A stretch of 64,000 bases of DNA from NCBI RefSeq assembly GCF_001570925.1, contig NZ_BCSP01000003.1, positions 62,001-126,000 on the forward strand, read 5' to 3'. Both the position numbers and the translations under genes were made by a program. The notes below the pieces were generated by a model that worked only from the letters and a program-made list of their open reading frames with translations, did no database searches and was not told where the DNA came from. Of this stretch, positions 10,498-20,226 are shown piece after piece (the stretch's first letter is position 1; each line of letters starts with the position of its first letter). The stretch is from [Zimmermannella] bifida NBRC 103089 (lineage in GTDB: Bacteria; Actinomycetota; Actinomycetes; Actinomycetales; Microbacteriaceae).

Positions 10498-11865
10498 TTG
10501 GAACTGTTGTTCGGAACCGATGGTGTACGTGGTCTTGCAAATGGCAAGATCACGGTCGAACTCTCCGTTGCCCTGGCGCAGGCCGCCGCAGTCGTGCTCA
10601 CTCGCGAAACACGAGCGCACGGCGGGCGGCCTGTCGCCGTTCTTGCTCGGGATCCGCGGATCTCGGGCGAATTTATCGGTGCCGCTGTCGCAGCGGGACT
10701 GGCCGCATCCGGTGTTGACGTCTACGATGCGGGAGTCATCCCAACCCCGGCCGCGGCATTCTTGACGGCCGACATTGATGCCGATTTTGGTGTCATGATC
10801 TCGGCCTCGCACAACCCGGCTCCCGATAACGGCATTAAGTTCTTTGCCCGCGGTGGCCGCAAGCTGCCTGACGCACTCGAAGCAGAGATCGCGGCGCAGC
10901 TCGAACTTGAACCGCTTCGTCCTACCGGCGACGGTGTCGGTCGCATCGATCGATTCGCGGATGCAGAAGACCGCTATGCGCTGCACCTGATTGCGGCAAC
11001 TCCGGTTGTGCACGCAGACGCTCGTCCAGCGCTGGATGGGATGCGTGTGGTTATCGACGCCGCTCACGGCGCCGCAGCCGGTGTGTCGCCAGAAGTTTTC
11101 CGAAGTCTTGGCGCCGACATCACCCTGATTGGTGGCGAACCGGACGGCATCAACATCAACGCTGGTGTTGGCTCAACCCATCTGGATCTCTTGCGCGAAA
11201 CGGTCCTCGCAACGGGCGCTGACCTCGGTATCGCGCACGATGGCGACGCTGACCGCTGCCTCGCGGTCGATCACCTCGGTGAAGTCGTTGACGGCGACCA
11301 GATTATGGCGATCATCGCCGTTTGGTTGAAGGGCCGCGGTCTGCTCACCGACGACACCCTGGTTGCGACCGTCATGTCGAACCTCGGATTGCGCATCGCG
11401 ATGCGCGAACACGGCATCAAGCTGCTCGAAACGAAGGTCGGCGACCGTTACGTTCTCGAAAAGCTTGGCGAACATGGTCTCGCGATCGGTGGCGAGCAGT
11501 CGGGTCACATCATCCTGACCCGCTTCGCTACGACCGGTGATGGTGTGCTCACCGGCCTCATGCTCGCGGCAATCGTTGCCGAAACGGGCAAGTCGCTGCA
11601 CGAGCTCAAGCAGGTCATGAAGGTCTACCCGCAGGTGCTCGTGAACGTGCGCGGCGTGCGCAAAGACGAATGCACGACGCATCCGGTCGTACAGGCCGAA
11701 GTTGCGGCAATCGAAGCGAAGCTCGGCGACACCGGTCGCGTGCTGCTGCGCCCATCGGGCACCGAACCACTCGTTCGCGTCATGGTTGAAGCTGAAACCG
11801 ACGAAGTGGCACGCGAATGTGCCGACCACCTCGCCGAAATCGTGCGGTCGTCGCTCGGCGAATAA
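10498..11865 (+). CDS. glmM: Phosphoglucosamine mutase
   Basis: Converts glucosamine-6-phosphate to glucosamine-1-phosphate for UDP-GlcNAc and peptidoglycan. It has 455 residues from a TTG start ([16 protein letters not shown]) preceded by GAAAGGG. The phosphoserine loop is [18 protein letters not shown], the metal-binding loop is AHDGDADRC, and the phosphate-binding site is [17 protein letters not shown]. glmS, which makes its substrate, lies 1.2 kb away. Confidence 0.96.
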   Translation: MELLFGTDGVRGLANGKITVELSVALAQAAAVVLTRETRAHGGRPVAVLARDPRISGEFIGAAVAAGLAASGVDVYDAGVIPTPAAAFLTADIDADFGVMISASHNPAPDNGIKFFARGGRKLPDALEAEIAAQLELEPLRPTGDGVGRIDRFADAEDRYALHLIAATPVVHADARPALDGMRVVIDAAHGAAAGVSPEVFRSLGADITLIGGEPDGININAGVGSTHLDLLRETVLATGADLGIAHDGDADRCLAVDHLGEVVDGDQIMAIIAVWLKGRGLLTDDTLVATVMSNLGLRIAMREHGIKLLETKVGDRYVLEKLGEHGLAIGGEQSGHIILTRFATTGDGVLTGLMLAAIVAETGKSLHELKQVMKVYPQVLVNVRGVRKDECTTHPVVQAEVAAIEAKLGDTGRVLLRPSGTEPLVRVMVEAETDEVARECADHLAEIVRSSLGE

Positions 11866-12002
11866 GCCCGCCTTAGCGGCGGACACCTGGCGTGATTACG
11901 CGAGTCTGCTACCCGGCGTTGTGACCGCACGCCGGCACCATACGTTGTGTGACAGCGCAGCGTCGCGCATCCGCTGAGCGGCTTGCTCCTAGCGGCATCC
12001 GT

Positions 12003-12959
12003 CTAGAGCTTGCGCAGCAGAATGCGTTCGATCGAGTGATCGGCAGCTTTGCGCAGGATGAGGCGCGCGCGTGAGCGTGTCGGCAGCACGTTCTGTTCCA
12101 GATTCGGCAAGTTGATCGAATCCCAAATGCTGCGCGCCATCTCCAAACCCTCTTGCGTTGAGAGATTGGCGAATCGGCGGAAGTACGACTCGGGCTGTGT
12201 AAACGCGCTCGTCTGCAACTTGAGGAATCGTTCTTCGTACCAGCGCGCAATATCTTGCGTGCGCGCATCCACATAAATCGAGAAATCAAACATGTCACTC
12301 AGCGACAGTGCCGTTGCGCTTGACGGTGGCTGCAACACGTTGAGTCCCTCAACGATGAGGATGTCGGGGGACTGCACGACCACGCGCTCACCCGGCACGA
12401 TGTCGTAGACGACGTGTGAATACAACGGCGCGGTGACCTCTGGCGCGCCGGACTTCACCTGCGTCACGAAACGCAGCAGCGCGCGTCGGTCATACGATTC
12501 GGGGAATCCCTTGCGGTGCATGATGTTTCGCCGGTGCAGCTCGGCGTTGGGCAGCAAGAAGCCGTCGGTCGTTACGAGCGTGACGCGTGGCGTGTCTTCC
12601 CACCGGCTGAGAAGTTCGCGCAACAAGCGAGCAACCGTCGACTTGCCCACCGCAACCGACCCAGCAATACCAATCACGAACGGCGTGGGACGCTGCATCT
12701 CGCCGAGAAACTTCGTTCGCTGCTGTTGCAAGGAACGCGTGGCGTTAACGTGCACATTGATGAGCTTGGTGAGCGGTGCGAACACCTGTCGCACCTGTTC
12801 GATCGACGTCGGATCGCCAAGGCTTCGAAGCCGAGCGAGATCGGATTCTTCGAGCGTGAACGGCGTCGCTGGTGCAAGTCTTGCCCAGTCAGCGCGAGGA
12901 ATCTCGATAAACGGGGACGACAAACCATTGGCGGTTCCTTGGGCCCCAGACTGTGGCAT
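12003..12959 (-). CDS. coaA: Pantothenate kinase, type I
   Basis: First committed step of coenzyme A synthesis, phosphorylating pantothenate. The 318 residues match the prokaryotic type I family: Walker A GIAGSVAVGKSTVARLL at about residue 100, TLVTTDGFLLPNAEL with the catalytic Asp, KGFPESYDRRALLRF, and IVEGLNVLQ. The C-terminal VLPTRSRARLILRKAADHSI is also conserved. The ATG lies six bases after TAGAAT, suggesting a leaderless mRNA. Convergent with glmM and divergent from glmS. Confidence 0.96.
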   Translation of the reverse strand: MPQSGAQGTANGLSSPFIEIPRADWARLAPATPFTLEESDLARLRSLGDPTSIEQVRQVFAPLTKLINVHVNATRSLQQQRTKFLGEMQRPTPFVIGIAGSVAVGKSTVARLLRELLSRWEDTPRVTLVTTDGFLLPNAELHRRNIMHRKGFPESYDRRALLRFVTQVKSGAPEVTAPLYSHVVYDIVPGERVVVQSPDILIVEGLNVLQPPSSATALSLSDMFDFSIYVDARTQDIARWYEERFLKLQTSAFTQPESYFRRFANLSTQEGLEMARSIWDSINLPNLEQNVLPTRSRARLILRKAADHSIERILLRKL

Positions 12960-12965
12960 CCTGCA

Positions 12966-12971
12966 ATTCTA
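12966..12971 (-). promoter_or_regulatory. -10-like hexamer of coaA (leaderless module)
   Basis: On the minus strand TAGAAT stands six bases before the coaA ATG, with no Shine-Dalgarno between. This places the expected transcription start at the start codon. Confidence 0.5.
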
Positions 12972-13083
12972 CTCGCAATATCATCCATTTCGGCGAGTTC
13001 ATGTGCTCCGTACGGATTGCGCTGTGCACAGAATCGGCTCGATATGCGCCGATTCGTGTGCTGCGTGGTGCAAACTAGAGGCC

Positions 13084-14934
13084 ATGTGTGGAATTGTTGG
13101 ATACATCGGTGACCGTGACTGCCAGAACACCTTGATGGCGGGTCTCGCCCGCCTTGAATATCGCGGCTACGACTCGGCCGGTATCGCGTTGGTTGACGCC
13201 ACCGGTGGAATGCACGCTCGCAAGCGCGCCGGCAAGCTCAAGACGCTGGCCGACGACCTTGCGAATACGCCAATGGCCGATGGCCACATCGGTATCGGAC
13301 ACACCCGCTGGGCAACGCACGGTGCAGCTAACGACACCAACGCGCACCCACACCTTTCTTGCGGTGGCAAGCTCGCGGTCATCCACAACGGCATCATCGA
13401 GAACTTTGCTGAGCTTCGCGATGAGCTCAAGGCAGACGGCGTCGAGTTCTGCTCGGAAACTGACACCGAAGTTGCCGCGCACCTGCTCGGGCGCGAGTAC
13501 GACCGCACCGGCGACCTCGTTGCGGCATTCCGCAATGTTGCACCGCGCCTCGAAGGTGCGTTCACGCTGCTCGCCGTTCACGCTGACCAGCCCGACGTAA
13601 TCGTCGGGGCACGCCTGAACTCGCCGCTCGTGATTGGCCTCGGCGAGGGTGAGAACTTCCTCGGGTCGGACGTAGCAGCATTCGTCGAGCACACCAGCAA
13701 GGCGATTGCGGTCGGCCAGGCGCAGATCGTGATCGTGCGCAAGGATGCGGTCGAGATCGTTGATTTCGACGGCAACCCTGCCACCGCTGACGAATTTGAA
13801 GTCAACTGGGACGCATCCGCCGCCGACAAGGGTGGCTGGGACTCGTTCATGGCGAAGGAAATCACCGAGAACCCCGAAGCGGTTTCGAACACGCTGATGG
13901 GCCGGATCCAGGACGGTGCCGTAACGCTGTCGAGCCTCGACGTACTCGGCGAAAACTACTTCCGTGAGATCGACCGAATCACCGTGATTGCCTGCGGTAC
14001 CGCGTTCTACTCGGGTCAGACGGCCGCCTACGCGATTGAGCGCTGGGCGGGCATTCCGGTAACCCTCGAACTCGCGCACGAATTCCGTTACCGCACACCG
14101 TTCATCACCGATCGCACGCTCGTCATCTCGCTTTCGCAATCGGGCGAGACCATGGACACGCTGATGGCCGTGCGTTACGCCCGCGAGCACGGCGCGAAGA
14201 CGCTGTCGATCTGCAACACGCAGGGCGCATCGATTCCACGCGAGTCGGATGCGGTCGTCTACACGCACGCAGGCCCCGAGGTCGCCGTCGCATCGACGAA
14301 GGCCTTCACCGCGCAGATCACCGCGCTGTACCTGTTTGGTCTCTACCTGGCGCAGGAACGCAGCACCCTGTCGAGCGACGAAATCGCTGACCTGCTCGAC
14401 GAGTTCCAGACGATCCCCGAAAAGATGCGCGCCGTGCTCGAAGAGCACGACCGCATCAAGGAACTCGCGCACTGGATGGCTGACGCTCGCTCGGTGCTCT
14501 ACCTCGGCCGCTCAACCGGATTCCCAATTGCGCTTGAGGGTGCCCTCAAACTCAAGGAAATCGCGTACATCCACGCCGAAGGCTTCGCCGCCGGTGAGCT
14601 TAAGCACGGTCCGATCGCGCTGATCGAACCGGGGCAGCCCGTGTTCGTCATCGTGCCAAGCCCGCGCCACGACGACTCGCTGCACCCGAAGATCGTCTCG
14701 AACATCCAGGAGATCCGCGCTCGCGGCGCCCGCGTGCTTGCCGTGATCGAAGGTGGCGACGCCACGGTACTGCCGTACGTTGATGAAGCGTTCGCCTGCC
14801 CACCAACGAGCGAATTCTTCGAACCGCTGCTGCGCGTGATTCCGCTGCAGATTTTTGCGCTCGAGCTGTCGACCGCCAAGGGCCTCGACGTTGACCAGCC
14901 ACGCAACCTGGCGAAATCAGTGACGGTCGAGTAA
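13084..14934 (+). CDS. glmS: Glutamine-fructose-6-phosphate aminotransferase (isomerizing)
   Basis: Makes glucosamine-6-phosphate from fructose-6-phosphate and glutamine, the entry to amino-sugar and peptidoglycan synthesis. The ATG at 13084 gives MCGIVGYIGD, placing the nucleophile Cys directly after the cleaved Met. The N-terminal glutaminase domain (about 1-235) has GHTRWATHG and the two SIS sugar-isomerase domains have SQSGETMDT and STKAFTAQ. It ends in the canonical DQPRNLAKSVTVE. Total 616 residues. No glmS ribozyme is recognisable upstream. Confidence 0.96.
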   Translation: MCGIVGYIGDRDCQNTLMAGLARLEYRGYDSAGIALVDATGGMHARKRAGKLKTLADDLANTPMADGHIGIGHTRWATHGAANDTNAHPHLSCGGKLAVIHNGIIENFAELRDELKADGVEFCSETDTEVAAHLLGREYDRTGDLVAAFRNVAPRLEGAFTLLAVHADQPDVIVGARLNSPLVIGLGEGENFLGSDVAAFVEHTSKAIAVGQAQIVIVRKDAVEIVDFDGNPATADEFEVNWDASAADKGGWDSFMAKEITENPEAVSNTLMGRIQDGAVTLSSLDVLGENYFREIDRITVIACGTAFYSGQTAAYAIERWAGIPVTLELAHEFRYRTPFITDRTLVISLSQSGETMDTLMAVRYAREHGAKTLSICNTQGASIPRESDAVVYTHAGPEVAVASTKAFTAQITALYLFGLYLAQERSTLSSDEIADLLDEFQTIPEKMRAVLEEHDRIKELAHWMADARSVLYLGRSTGFPIALEGALKLKEIAYIHAEGFAAGELKHGPIALIEPGQPVFVIVPSPRHDDSLHPKIVSNIQEIRARGARVLAVIEGGDATVLPYVDEAFACPPTSEFFEPLLRVIPLQIFALELSTAKGLDVDQPRNLAKSVTVE

Positions 14935-14959
14935 TCGACCGGCACGGTTCAACACCATT

Positions 14960-14987
14960 GCGAGCCCTGCAGCATTGCGGGGCTCGC
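14960..14987 (+). terminator. Hairpin after glmS
   Basis: GCGAGCCC pairs with GGGCTCGC across a 12-base loop, between the glmS stop and acpS. Confidence 0.5.
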
Positions 14988-15012
14988 ACCGTTAAAGGGA
15001 GGAGTACACGAC

Positions 15013-15363
15013 GTGATCGTTGGCATCGGCGTGGATTCGATCGAGCACGAACGCGTGCGCGACGCCATCAGTTCGCCCGCATTCGCAGCCCGCGTGTTCA
15101 CCCCCGAAGAACTCGAACTCCCACTGACCTCGATTTCGGCGCGCTGGGCGGCACGAGAAGCTGCGGTCAAGGCACTGGGCGGTTTGCACGGGATGCGGCT
15201 GCGCGATCTCGCGGTCACCCGCACCCACCTGGGGCGACCGGTGTTTGTGCAATCACCCGAGCTTGACCGAGTGCTCGCTAGGCTCGGAGTCAACGAGCTA
15301 CACCTCTCGCTCACTCACGACCAGACCACCAGCTGCGCATTCGTCGTCGCAGAAAGGCACTAA
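15013..15363 (+). CDS. acpS: Holo-[acyl-carrier-protein] synthase
   Basis: Transfers the phosphopantetheine arm of CoA to acyl carrier protein. The 116-residue length is right for AcpS. The Mg-binding Asp is in MIVGIGVDSIEHERVRDAI, and the second motif with the Mg-binding Glu is ARWAAREAAVKAL. Start is GTG at 15013, with GGGAGGAG upstream. alr follows two bases after the stop, so the genes are probably co-transcribed, as in many Actinobacteria. Confidence 0.94.
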   Translation: MIVGIGVDSIEHERVRDAISSPAFAARVFTPEELELPLTSISARWAAREAAVKALGGLHGMRLRDLAVTRTHLGRPVFVQSPELDRVLARLGVNELHLSLTHDQTTSCAFVVAERH

Positions 15364-15365
15364 CT

Positions 15366-17294
15366 ATGTCGGCACCGATCCGCATCGACCTCGACGCGAT
15401 CGTCCACAACTACCGGGCGTTTGCCGACGCTGTGCCTGCCCCGGTGATCCCCGTGGTGAAAGCCGAGGCATACGGCCACGGCGGTGTCGCAGTGGCGCAA
15501 GCACTCGCATCCATGCCAGCAGACCAACGCCCGTGGATGCTCGCGGTTGCGGATGCGGCTGAAGCGTATGCCCTGCGCGCGGCAGGAATCGACCTGCCGC
15601 TGATCTGCTGGCTGCAGTCTTCGACACTTGACTGGCAGAAACTCCGTGCCGTGCCAGACTTGCACGTCGGGATCTCGTCGCTGCACGAACTCGCGATGCT
15701 CGCCGATGCCGCACCGGTGCAGGCCGGGCGCGTCGACCGCAGTGCGGCGACGCAGGTGCACTTGAAACTCGACACGGGCCTTGGGCGCAACGGCGCTCGC
15801 GAATGCGAGTGGCGGGTCTTGATGGCGCAAGCCCTGCTGTTGGAACGCCAGGGCCGGATCCGTGTCGCTGGCATCATGAGCCACGTCTCGGGCACGAGCA
15901 AGGCCGATGACGCCGCGCAATTGGATGCGTTCCGTCGTGGCGTTGCCCTCGCCATCGAAATCGGGCTGCGCCCCGACCTCATCCACCTCGCCGCCACCGT
16001 CGCAGCGATGCAGTACGCGAACTTTGTTGACGTCGACCCGGCATGGGCACGCGACGATACCGATGCATCCGCCGCCGCAGCGGGCCGCCACGCGGCCGAC
16101 CAGCCGGGCTACCGGCCAACGTTCGCCGTGCGCCTGGGCCTCGCGCTCTACGGCCTCGACCCGCTGTACCCCGACTCGCTCGGGCTCGATTTGCAGCCGG
16201 TCATGGAACTGCGCACCGACGTTGTGGGGCGCGATGACCGCTGGGTCATGGAGCTTGGGCAAGCCGACGGCCTGCCGCCGCGCGTGAACCGATTGCTGCT
16301 CAACGACAACGACGGCGACCGCTGGCAGGTCGGGCAGATTGGTTCGACTCACTCGACGCTGCTGCCGCTTGACGGCACGAGCCCCAGCGAAATGCGCTGC
16401 TTTGGCAGCCACCCGGGCGACGTCAATGCCTGGGCCTATGCGGCCGACACGATCAACTACGAAATCACCACCCGCATGATGTCGCGGCTGCGCGATAACG
16501 CGCCCGCGCGCATCCAACCGCCAGAACCCGGACTCGCACCGCAGCGCGTATTCACGATCGACCTCGACCTCATCGCGGCGCGACTCGCGGGTGGCACCGG
16601 GGCGCTGCACCGCGGCGAACAGGCACGGTCGGTTGAAGACCGGCACTTGAGCTGCGTGATCGACCTCAGCGCCAATGCCTACGGGTTTGGTGCCGAACGC
16701 ATCGCCGAACTCGGCCGCGCCTTTGGCAAGTCGTTCGTGGCGCGCACGCAACACGACGTCGAAGCGCTCGCGGCCGTTGGTATCGATGCCGAGTATCTGC
16801 CGACGGCGGGGCCCGAGACGCGCTTGGCGTACGGATTCGGCAGTGGGGCTGCCGGGGCGGGTAGCGGTACAGGTAAGTCGGGGGAGCTTGCCGGTTCGCT
16901 CAGCAGTGAATTGATTCAGGTAAAGCGCGTCGACGCCGGGCAGGCCGTGAGCTACGGCTACACCTGGCAGGCCACGCGGCCAACCACCCTCGGGCTGGTG
17001 CCGCTCGGTTATGCGGATGCGATTCCTCGCTCGGTTTTCGGGCGAGCGATGTGCTTCGTGAACGGTGTGCGCGTGCCGATTGTTGGCCGCGTCGCCATGG
17101 ATCAGGTCGTCGTTGACCTCGGCGACCACAATTGCGCGGTCGGCATGCCGGTTGCGATCTGGGGCGGCCGCCACGGCGCCTCGCTGCAGGAATGGTGCGC
17201 GTGGAGCGGACTGACGCCGGCAGCCGTGACCGCAACGCTCGGATCGCGCGTGACGCGACGCTACCTCGGTGGCCGTGTGGAAGGACTGGCATGA
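15366..17294 (+). CDS. alr: Double-length alanine racemase with complementary degenerate halves
   Basis: Makes D-alanine for peptidoglycan; PLP enzyme. The protein has 642 residues against about 370-390 for normal Alr and contains two partial Alr units. Unit 1 (about 1-380) keeps the PLP lysine K32 and Y36 (VVKAEAYGHG), the VRLGLALYGL phosphate loop (R256) and Y365 of DTINYEITTR. It lacks the SYG catalytic tyrosine and GRxxMDQ segments. Unit 2 (about 393-642) keeps Y530 (AVSYGYTW) and M578 (VGRVAMDQ), but has S435 where the PLP lysine should be (CVIDLSANAYGFG) and has lost the terminal INYE motif. The retained residues add up to one complete composite active site. Its stop overlaps the tsaE start by ATGA. 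Confidence 0.88.
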   Translation: MSAPIRIDLDAIVHNYRAFADAVPAPVIPVVKAEAYGHGGVAVAQALASMPADQRPWMLAVADAAEAYALRAAGIDLPLICWLQSSTLDWQKLRAVPDLHVGISSLHELAMLADAAPVQAGRVDRSAATQVHLKLDTGLGRNGARECEWRVLMAQALLLERQGRIRVAGIMSHVSGTSKADDAAQLDAFRRGVALAIEIGLRPDLIHLAATVAAMQYANFVDVDPAWARDDTDASAAAAGRHAADQPGYRPTFAVRLGLALYGLDPLYPDSLGLDLQPVMELRTDVVGRDDRWVMELGQADGLPPRVNRLLLNDNDGDRWQVGQIGSTHSTLLPLDGTSPSEMRCFGSHPGDVNAWAYAADTINYEITTRMMSRLRDNAPARIQPPEPGLAPQRVFTIDLDLIAARLAGGTGALHRGEQARSVEDRHLSCVIDLSANAYGFGAERIAELGRAFGKSFVARTQHDVEALAAVGIDAEYLPTAGPETRLAYGFGSGAAGAGSGTGKSGELAGSLSSELIQVKRVDAGQAVSYGYTWQATRPTTLGLVPLGYADAIPRSVFGRAMCFVNGVRVPIVGRVAMDQVVVDLGDHNCAVGMPVAIWGGRHGASLQEWCAWSGLTPAAVTATLGSRVTRRYLGGRVEGLA

Positions 17295-17842
17295 CTGAGC
17301 AGCAGCACACCACAACCGCACCGCACACGGTCGCAACTGCCGACGGGATGCACGAACTTGGGCGTCGTTTAGGCGCGGTCGGTCGCGCGGGCGATGTGAT
17401 CGTGCTGACCGGTCCGCTCGGCGCGGGTAAGACGACGCTCGTGCGTGGCCTGGGCGAGGCGCTCGGGATTCGCGGGGCCGTTTCGAGCCCGACGTTCGTG
17501 ATTGCCCGCACGCACCCATCGCTCGGGGCTGGCCCAGCCCTCATCCACGTCGACGCGTATCGACTCAGCTCGGCGCTCGAACTCGACGATCTTGACCTCG
17601 ATCTGGATGCATCCGTGACCGTAATCGAGTGGGGTCACGAGGTCGTTTCGGCGATTACCGACCACTGGCTCGAAGTGACCATTTCGCGGGTGAGCGGTGC
17701 GGATGCGGTCGGTGCTGATGAATTTGACGGCTCGGAAGAAGTTGAAGACTTGGACGACCCGCGGCAGGTAACTATCACCGCCGTTGGTGCACGCTGGCAG
17801 GATCTCGATGCCGCGGCGCTCTTGGCCGGGCTGGCTTCGTAG
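17291..17842 (+). CDS. tsaE: tRNA t6A synthesis ATPase TsaE
   Basis: ATPase needed for threonylcarbamoyladenosine modification of ANN-decoding tRNAs, acting with TsaB and TsaD. Walker A is GPLGAGKTTLVRGLGEALG, followed by SSPTFVIAR and the HVDAYRL motif. ATG at 17291 overlaps the alr stop, giving 183 residues. Near the C-terminus there is an acidic insertion (GSEEVEDLDD). tsaB and tsaD follow, completing the module. Confidence 0.93.
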   Translation: MTEQQHTTTAPHTVATADGMHELGRRLGAVGRAGDVIVLTGPLGAGKTTLVRGLGEALGIRGAVSSPTFVIARTHPSLGAGPALIHVDAYRLSSALELDDLDLDLDASVTVIEWGHEVVSAITDHWLEVTISRVSGADAVGADEFDGSEEVEDLDDPRQVTITAVGARWQDLDAAALLAGLAS

Positions 17843-17845
17843 CGG

Positions 17846-17924
17846 ATCTCCAAACTGGTGCACTGTAGGGGCATCGGAGGTGAATACCACCTCTGACCCG
17901 CGAATTTTGCACCACTTTGGAGAT
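17846..17924. repeat. Family C palindromic element, copy C1
   Basis: 79 bp imperfect palindrome. The 17 bp ends, ATCTCCAAACTGGTGCA and TGCACCACTTTGGAGAT, pair with one mismatch; an inner GGAGGTG/CACCTC stem caps it. A second copy lies at 61212-61290 in the opposite orientation. Confidence 0.88.
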
Positions 17925-17986
17925 GCTTGATCGGCACGGGTTCGGTCAGCACACGTTGCTGCCGTGCCGCATGCCAATATGCGCCG

Positions 17987-17992
17987 TAAACT
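17987..17992 (+). promoter_or_regulatory. -10-like hexamer of tsaB
   Basis: TAAACT stands seven bases before the tsaB ATG with no ribosome site between, consistent with a leaderless transcript that separates tsaB from tsaE. Confidence 0.4.
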
Positions 17993-17999
17993 CGTAACT

Positions 18000-18647
18000 A
18001 TGCTGCTCGCAATCGACACCTCGGCCGGAACCGACATCGCGCTCGTCGACGACGGAAACCAGACGTCCGAGCCAGCCGTGCCACCGCGCATCCTCGCCGA
18101 ATACCGCGAAGCCAACCCGCGCCACCACGCCGAAGTCATCGGCGTTGGCATCGAAGCGGTGCTGCTCGAAGCTGGCATCAGCGCCGGCGATATCACCGAA
18201 GTTGTCTGTGGCATGGGACCGGGGCCATTCACTGGCTTGCGCGTGGGCGTCGCCGCCGCCCGAACCTACGCATTCGCACGCGGAGTACCGCTGCGCGCCA
18301 TGCCGAGCCACGACGCGATCGCGCACGAATGGCGTGCCGCGCATCCCTCACACACCGGCGTGCTGGTCGTCACGACCGATGCCCGCCGCCGCGAACTCGC
18401 GCTGACCCGCTACGAGGCAGGGGAGCTTCGGGGGAGCGAGTTTGCGCTGATCGCACCGGATGCGGTTGCCGACTCGCTGCGCGGTGCCGAGCACGTGGAT
18501 GCATCGCAGATTTCGGCAGCGCACCTCGCGCTGGCCTGGTGCGACCGCGTACGTGCGGGTCTGGATGCCGAAGCCGACGAAATCTTGTACTCGCGAGCCC
18601 CCGATGCGAAACCGGGTGCTGTGCCAAAGCGAGTGAGCGGCAAATGA
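18000..18647 (+). CDS. tsaB: tRNA t6A complex dimerization subunit TsaB
   Basis: Inactive ASKHA-fold partner of TsaD in t6A synthesis. The ATG at 18000 gives [19 protein letters not shown]. The family block [21 protein letters not shown] and the following H-x-A-like segment identify it. Length 215 residues. The stop overlaps the next start (ATGA), so translation is probably coupled to the rimI-tsaD fusion. A family C palindrome separates it from tsaE. Confidence 0.92.
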   Translation: MLLAIDTSAGTDIALVDDGNQTSEPAVPPRILAEYREANPRHHAEVIGVGIEAVLLEAGISAGDITEVVCGMGPGPFTGLRVGVAAARTYAFARGVPLRAMPSHDAIAHEWRAAHPSHTGVLVVTTDARRRELALTRYEAGELRGSEFALIAPDAVADSLRGAEHVDASQISAAHLALAWCDRVRAGLDAEADEILYSRAPDAKPGAVPKRVSGK

Positions 18648-20194
18648 CCGGCCCGCAGATTCGGCTCGCGACCGCGGCCGACATTCCGCAGTTGCTCGAA
18701 CTTGACCACGCGACGTTCCCGAAGGACTCGTGGAGCGAAGCGACGATCATCTCAGAAGTCACCAGCATCTACACCGGTTACTGGGTGGTGGCCGACGCGA
18801 ACCGGGTGCTTGGCGTGCTCGGTGTGCTGGCCGCCCAGGGCGCCGGCGAAGCCGATATCCAGACGCTCGCGATCGACCCGAGCATCCGCCGCCAGGGCTG
18901 GGCGAGAAAGCTACTGCGCGAGGGGCTGCGCTGGGCGCGTTCCCGCGGCGCTTCGCTGGTGTTCCTCGAAGTGCGCGAATCTGGCACCGCTGCGCAGCAG
19001 CTCTACCGCGACCTGGGATTTACCGAAATTGGACGCCGCCCTAACTACTATCCGGGCGGCAAGGAAGCAGCGATTGTGATGCGCGCAGACCTGACGAAGA
19101 TGAACCTTGACGACGCCCCGCGCGAACCGCTCGTGCTCGGTATCGAATCGAGCTGTGACGAGACGGGCGTGGGAATCGTGCGCGGCCGCACGCTGCTGAC
19201 GAACACCGTGGCCTCATCGATGGACGAACACGCAAAGTACGGCGGCGTCGTACCCGAGGTGGCGGCGCGGGCGCACGCGGATGCGATGGTGCCGGTGCTG
19301 CAGCAGGCGCTGGCGGATGCGGGGGTCACGCTCGACGAGATCGACGCGATTTCGGTGACGGCGGGTCCTGGGCTTGCCGGCGCGCTGATGGTGGGCGTTG
19401 GTGCAGCGAAAGCGCTGTCGCAGGCGACGAACAAGCCGCTGTACGGCGTGAATCACCTGGTTGGACACGTCGCCGCCGACCTCTTGCGCGAGGATGCCGA
19501 CGCCATCGAATTCCCAGCGATTGCGCTGCTGGTCTCGGGCGGCCACACCTCATTGATTCGGGTGAATTCGCTGAGCGGCGATTCCGAGATGCTTGGTGAA
19601 ACGATCGACGATGCAGCCGGTGAAGCGTTCGACAAAGTCGCTCGCGTGCTCGGTCTGCCCTATCCCGGCGGCCCGCACATCGACCGGGTTGCGGCCGACG
19701 GTGACGCTGCCGCGTTCAAGTTCCCACGGGGCTTGTCACGCGCATCCGACCATGCTCGCGGACACCGCTACAACTTCTCGTTCTCGGGGCTCAAGACCTC
19801 GGTGGCGCGGGTCATCGAAGGCTTCGAAGACCGCGACGAAACCGTGCCCGTAGCCGATATCGCCGCATCCTTTCGTGAAGCCGTCGTGGACGTGCTGATC
19901 ACGAAGGCGCTGGCAGCCTGCGCCGACACGGGGATCCCGCGACTGCTGCTCGGCGGCGGGGTTGCGGCCAACGGTCGACTGCGCGAAGTGGCCGCCGAAC
20001 GCTGCGCCGAAGCCGGCGTTTCGCTACACATTCCACCGCTGTCGCTGTGCACCGATAACGGCGCGATGATTGCGGCGCTGGGCGCCGAACTCGTTCGCGC
20101 GGGGCATGCGCCGTCATCCTTGAGTTTTCCTGCCGACTCAACCCTTCCGATGACCTGTGCGGAGATTTCAGGAACCGCGAATTCTGCGCCCTAA
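18644..20194 (+). CDS. tsaD: RimI acetyltransferase - TsaD fusion
   Basis: One open frame of 516 residues. Residues 1-150 are a GNAT acetyltransferase like RimI (S18 N-alpha-acetylation), with [20 protein letters not shown] as the acetyl-CoA loop and ending in [16 protein letters not shown]. Residues about 160-516 are TsaD, the threonylcarbamoyl transferase: [14 protein letters not shown], the metal-binding [28 protein letters not shown] and [14 protein letters not shown]. The linker is about ten residues with no stop. An internal ATG at 19098 could also give TsaD alone. Fused rimI-tsaD is seen in some Actinobacteria; elsewhere the genes are separate. Confidence 0.92.
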   Translation: MTGPQIRLATAADIPQLLELDHATFPKDSWSEATIISEVTSIYTGYWVVADANRVLGVLGVLAAQGAGEADIQTLAIDPSIRRQGWARKLLREGLRWARSRGASLVFLEVRESGTAAQQLYRDLGFTEIGRRPNYYPGGKEAAIVMRADLTKMNLDDAPREPLVLGIESSCDETGVGIVRGRTLLTNTVASSMDEHAKYGGVVPEVAARAHADAMVPVLQQALADAGVTLDEIDAISVTAGPGLAGALMVGVGAAKALSQATNKPLYGVNHLVGHVAADLLREDADAIEFPAIALLVSGGHTSLIRVNSLSGDSEMLGETIDDAAGEAFDKVARVLGLPYPGGPHIDRVAADGDAAAFKFPRGLSRASDHARGHRYNFSFSGLKTSVARVIEGFEDRDETVPVADIAASFREAVVDVLITKALAACADTGIPRLLLGGGVAANGRLREVAAERCAEAGVSLHIPPLSLCTDNGAMIAALGAELVRAGHAPSSLSFPADSTLPMTCAEISGTANSAP

Positions 20195-20226
20195 TATGGT
20201 GCGTAGACCGTTATTCAGGGGGACCG

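Noticed and set aside
12433-13083. Long 5' extension of glmS
   Set aside because: The catalytic cysteine must follow the initiator Met, which fixes the start at 13084; the extension overlaps coaA antisense.
12960-13083. glmS ribozyme or riboswitch upstream of glmS
   Set aside because: The gap is only 123 bases, divergent with coaA, and shows no glmS ribozyme core.
15360-17519. 719-codon minus-strand frame opposite alr and tsaE
   Set aside because: Arg/Ala/His-rich composition without motifs; the opposite strand encodes the alanine racemase and TsaE.
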